A DNA stretch of 7,680 nt from an uncultured Opitutaceae bacterium (GTDB lineage: Bacteria > Verrucomicrobiota > Verrucomicrobiia > Opitutales > Opitutaceae). Positions within the stretch are counted from its first letter, which is position 1; each line of letters starts with the position of its first letter. The translations under genes and the position numbers were made by a program. The stretch is from NCBI GenBank assembly GCA_937128785.1, contig CAKZMS010000264.1, positions 1 to 7,680 of the forward strand, in the 5' to 3' direction. The notes beneath the pieces are model-generated. The model was not told the DNA's origin. It saw nothing but the letters and a program-made list of their open reading frames with translations, and searched no databases. Shown piece by piece: positions 5,957 through 7,680 of the stretch.

Positions 5957-7680
5957 ATGCTCAACGACCTACGTCTGGCCCTGCGTGGCCTCACCAAAAC
6001 CCCCAGCTTTACGATTATTGCGATCGCCACTTTGGCGATCTGCATCGGCGCCAACAGTGCAATTTTCAGCGTGGTCAACGCCGTCCTCCTCCGACCGCTG
6101 CCGTATCCCGATTCGGAGCGATTGGTCGTCGTCAACAATACCTACCCGGGCAATGGCTTGGATCGGGCCGGAGTGTCCATTCCCGACTACCTCGATCGGA
6201 TGGAACGTGCTCCCTCGATTGAGGATGGTGCTCTCTACACGTGGGAAAGCTACAACCTTTCCATGGAAGGGCGCCCCACCAGGCTCCTCGGATTGCGGGC
6301 GACACCGACCCTGTTTTCGACGCTCCAGGTCAGCCCTGCCATGGGGCGGGTTTTCACCGACGAGGAAGCCCAGATCGGCCACGACCGGGTGGTCGTCATC
6401 AGCCATGGCCTGTGGCAGGATAGCCTGGGCGGCGCCGATGACGTATTGGGCCAGGATATCCGGCTCAACGGTGAACTCTATCGCGTCATCGGCGTGATGC
6501 CCGAGTCATTCACTTACCCGCAGATCAACGTCAAAGCGTGGTTGCCATTCGCCTTCACCCCCGAGCAACAGAGCATCAACGAACGGGGCAACGAATACTC
6601 CGACATGATCGCCCGATTGAAACCCGGGACCACGCCCGAGATGCTATCGGCTGAATGCGACGCCATCGTGGAGCAAAACCTCGAGGCTTACCCGGAGTTC
6701 CGCCCCTGGGTCGAATCGAGTGGGTTTACCGGCATCGCCAAATCGATGCTGGAGGAAAACACGTCGCACGTGCGCTCCATGTTATGGCTGCTGCAAGCCG
6801 GCGTGTTGGCGGCGCTTCTGATCGGTTGTGCCAATGTCGCCAATCTCCTCCTCACGCGATCCCTCGCCCGCGAACGGGAGTTCGCCATCCGGGCGGCGCT
6901 GGGGGCGAGTCGGTGGACTTTGATCCGTCAACTGCTGGCCGAGAGTCTGGTACTGTTCCTCGTGGGCGGAATACTGGGAGCCCTGGTGGCGATGTGGGGT
7001 ATCACCGGGATGGAGTCGCTGAATTTCACGGATCTTCCCCGCGGCGAAACCGTCGGTTTGGATAAAACAGTTTTCGCGTTCACGCTGGCTTGTGCCGGCC
7101 TGACCGGGTTGGTCTTTGGCCTGATTCCCTCGCTGCAGGCATCGAAACCCACCGCCCAGGAGGCCCTGCAATCAGGCAGCTCGCGCGCCACCAGCAATCG
7201 CCGCCAACGCACGTTGCGCAACGCCTTGGTCGTGGCCGAAGTCGCCCTTTCCTTGATGCTGCTCACCACCGCCGCGTTGCTCACTCGCAGCTTCCAACGG
7301 CTCGAGTCGCAGTCCCCCGGCTTTGATCCCACGTCTGTCCTGACCGCTCGTTTCACGCTCCCGGAATACGCCTATAACGAGGACCACAAACTCCTCAACT
7401 TTGTCGGCAACCTTGAAACTGAACTGGGCAGCCTGCCCGGCGTGGAATCGGTGGGTATTTCCAGCCTGACGCCGTTCGGCTATGGCAACAGCCAGGGAAC
7501 GTATCGTATCTCCGGATACACTCCGCCCGCGGGGGCGGCCCCGCCCCATGGCCAACTCCGGACCGTGACGCCCGGATTTTTTGATGCCTTAAAAATCCCC
7601 CTGGTGAAGGGACGGTATTTTGATGCCCGTGATCATGCCGAATCAGAACGGGTGGTGCTGGTGGATCAGGCCCTGGTGGA
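5957..7680 (+). CDS. ADOP-type FtsX/MacB-like permease, 3'-truncated by window edge
   Basis: An open frame starting at ATG 5957 and still open at the window end gives 574 residues plus two bases. The start is canonical for ADOP proteins: MLNDLRLALRGLTKTPSF, a helix at about 19-42 with the GAN motif, then 'LLRPLPYPDSERLV'. A first periplasmic core follows (about 50-265, with SHGLWQDSLGG and YRVIGVMPESF). The first FtsX domain has helices near 276-298, 327-350 and 372-395, with coupling motif EFAIRAALGA (308-317). A linking helix lies near 423-446. The second periplasmic core begins about 447 and runs off the window, still in typical sequence (VTPGFFDALKIPLVKGRYF). By comparison with the complete paralogue, roughly 250 residues including the second FtsX domain should follow. 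It starts 17 nt after the short permease, with a nearly pure pyrimidine leader. No ATPase partner is visible; substrate unknown. Confidence 0.95.
   Translation, partial: MLNDLRLALRGLTKTPSFTIIAIATLAICIGANSAIFSVVNAVLLRPLPYPDSERLVVVNNTYPGNGLDRAGVSIPDYLDRMERAPSIEDGALYTWESYNLSMEGRPTRLLGLRATPTLFSTLQVSPAMGRVFTDEEAQIGHDRVVVISHGLWQDSLGGADDVLGQDIRLNGELYRVIGVMPESFTYPQINVKAWLPFAFTPEQQSINERGNEYSDMIARLKPGTTPEMLSAECDAIVEQNLEAYPEFRPWVESSGFTGIAKSMLEENTSHVRSMLWLLQAGVLAALLIGCANVANLLLTRSLAREREFAIRAALGASRWTLIRQLLAESLVLFLVGGILGALVAMWGITGMESLNFTDLPRGETVGLDKTVFAFTLACAGLTGLVFGLIPSLQASKPTAQEALQSGSSRATSNRRQRTLRNALVVAEVALSLMLLTTAALLTRSFQRLESQSPGFDPTSVLTARFTLPEYAYNEDHKLLNFVGNLETELGSLPGVESVGISSLTPFGYGNSQGTYRISGYTPPAGAAPPHGQLRTVTPGFFDALKIPLVKGRYFDARDHAESERVVLVDQALV

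Noticed and set aside
5985..6497. Plus-strand open frame of 170 codons overlapping the last permease
   Set aside because: The real gene starts at 5957 in another frame with a canonical ADOP N-terminus; this frame gives Ser/Pro/Arg-rich sequence without motifs.

Overview
The window is a single-direction (+) gene cluster built almost entirely from large FtsX/MacB-type permeases of the 'acidobacterial duplicated orphan permease' (ADOP) architecture. This layout is an N-terminal membrane helix, a periplasmic MacB-like core domain and an FtsX membrane domain, followed by a second periplasmic core and a second FtsX membrane domain, about 800-850 residues in all. No ATP-binding subunit (no Walker A/B or ABC signature protein) is visible. 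The sequence is GC-rich, coding-dense and lacks Shine-Dalgarno sequences at every gene start. ADOP arrays are typical of Acidobacteriota and also occur in Verrucomicrobiota (such as Opitutaceae), Planctomycetota and Gemmatimonadota. My guess is Verrucomicrobiota/Opitutaceae or Acidobacteriota, but the window has no phylogenetic marker, so this is low confidence.

Layout: (1) the 3' part of an ADOP permease whose N-terminal ~240 residues lie upstream of the window, to 1819; (2) a complete 846-residue ADOP permease, 1856-4396; (3) a 257-residue exported DUF4097-type beta-strand-repeat protein with seven VNG motifs, 4416-5189; (4) a 244-residue ADOP-like protein, 5205-5939, which keeps the first membrane helix, the first periplasmic domain and the last C-terminal helix but lacks about 600 residues between them, including both FtsX coupling motifs; (5) the first 574 residues of another ADOP permease, 5957 to beyond the window end.

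The spacers are only 36, 19, 15 and 17 nt, and no terminator or internal promoter is evident, so the five genes probably form one transcription unit. The three large permeases presumably sit in the cytoplasmic membrane and could use an ATPase encoded elsewhere. The DUF4097 protein is probably on the periplasmic/envelope side. What the cluster does as a unit cannot be read from the sequence. The most distinctive items are the internally deleted permease with eroded end motifs but an open frame, the DUF4097 protein embedded in the permease array, and the pyrimidine-rich, Shine-Dalgarno-free leaders before all four visible starts.
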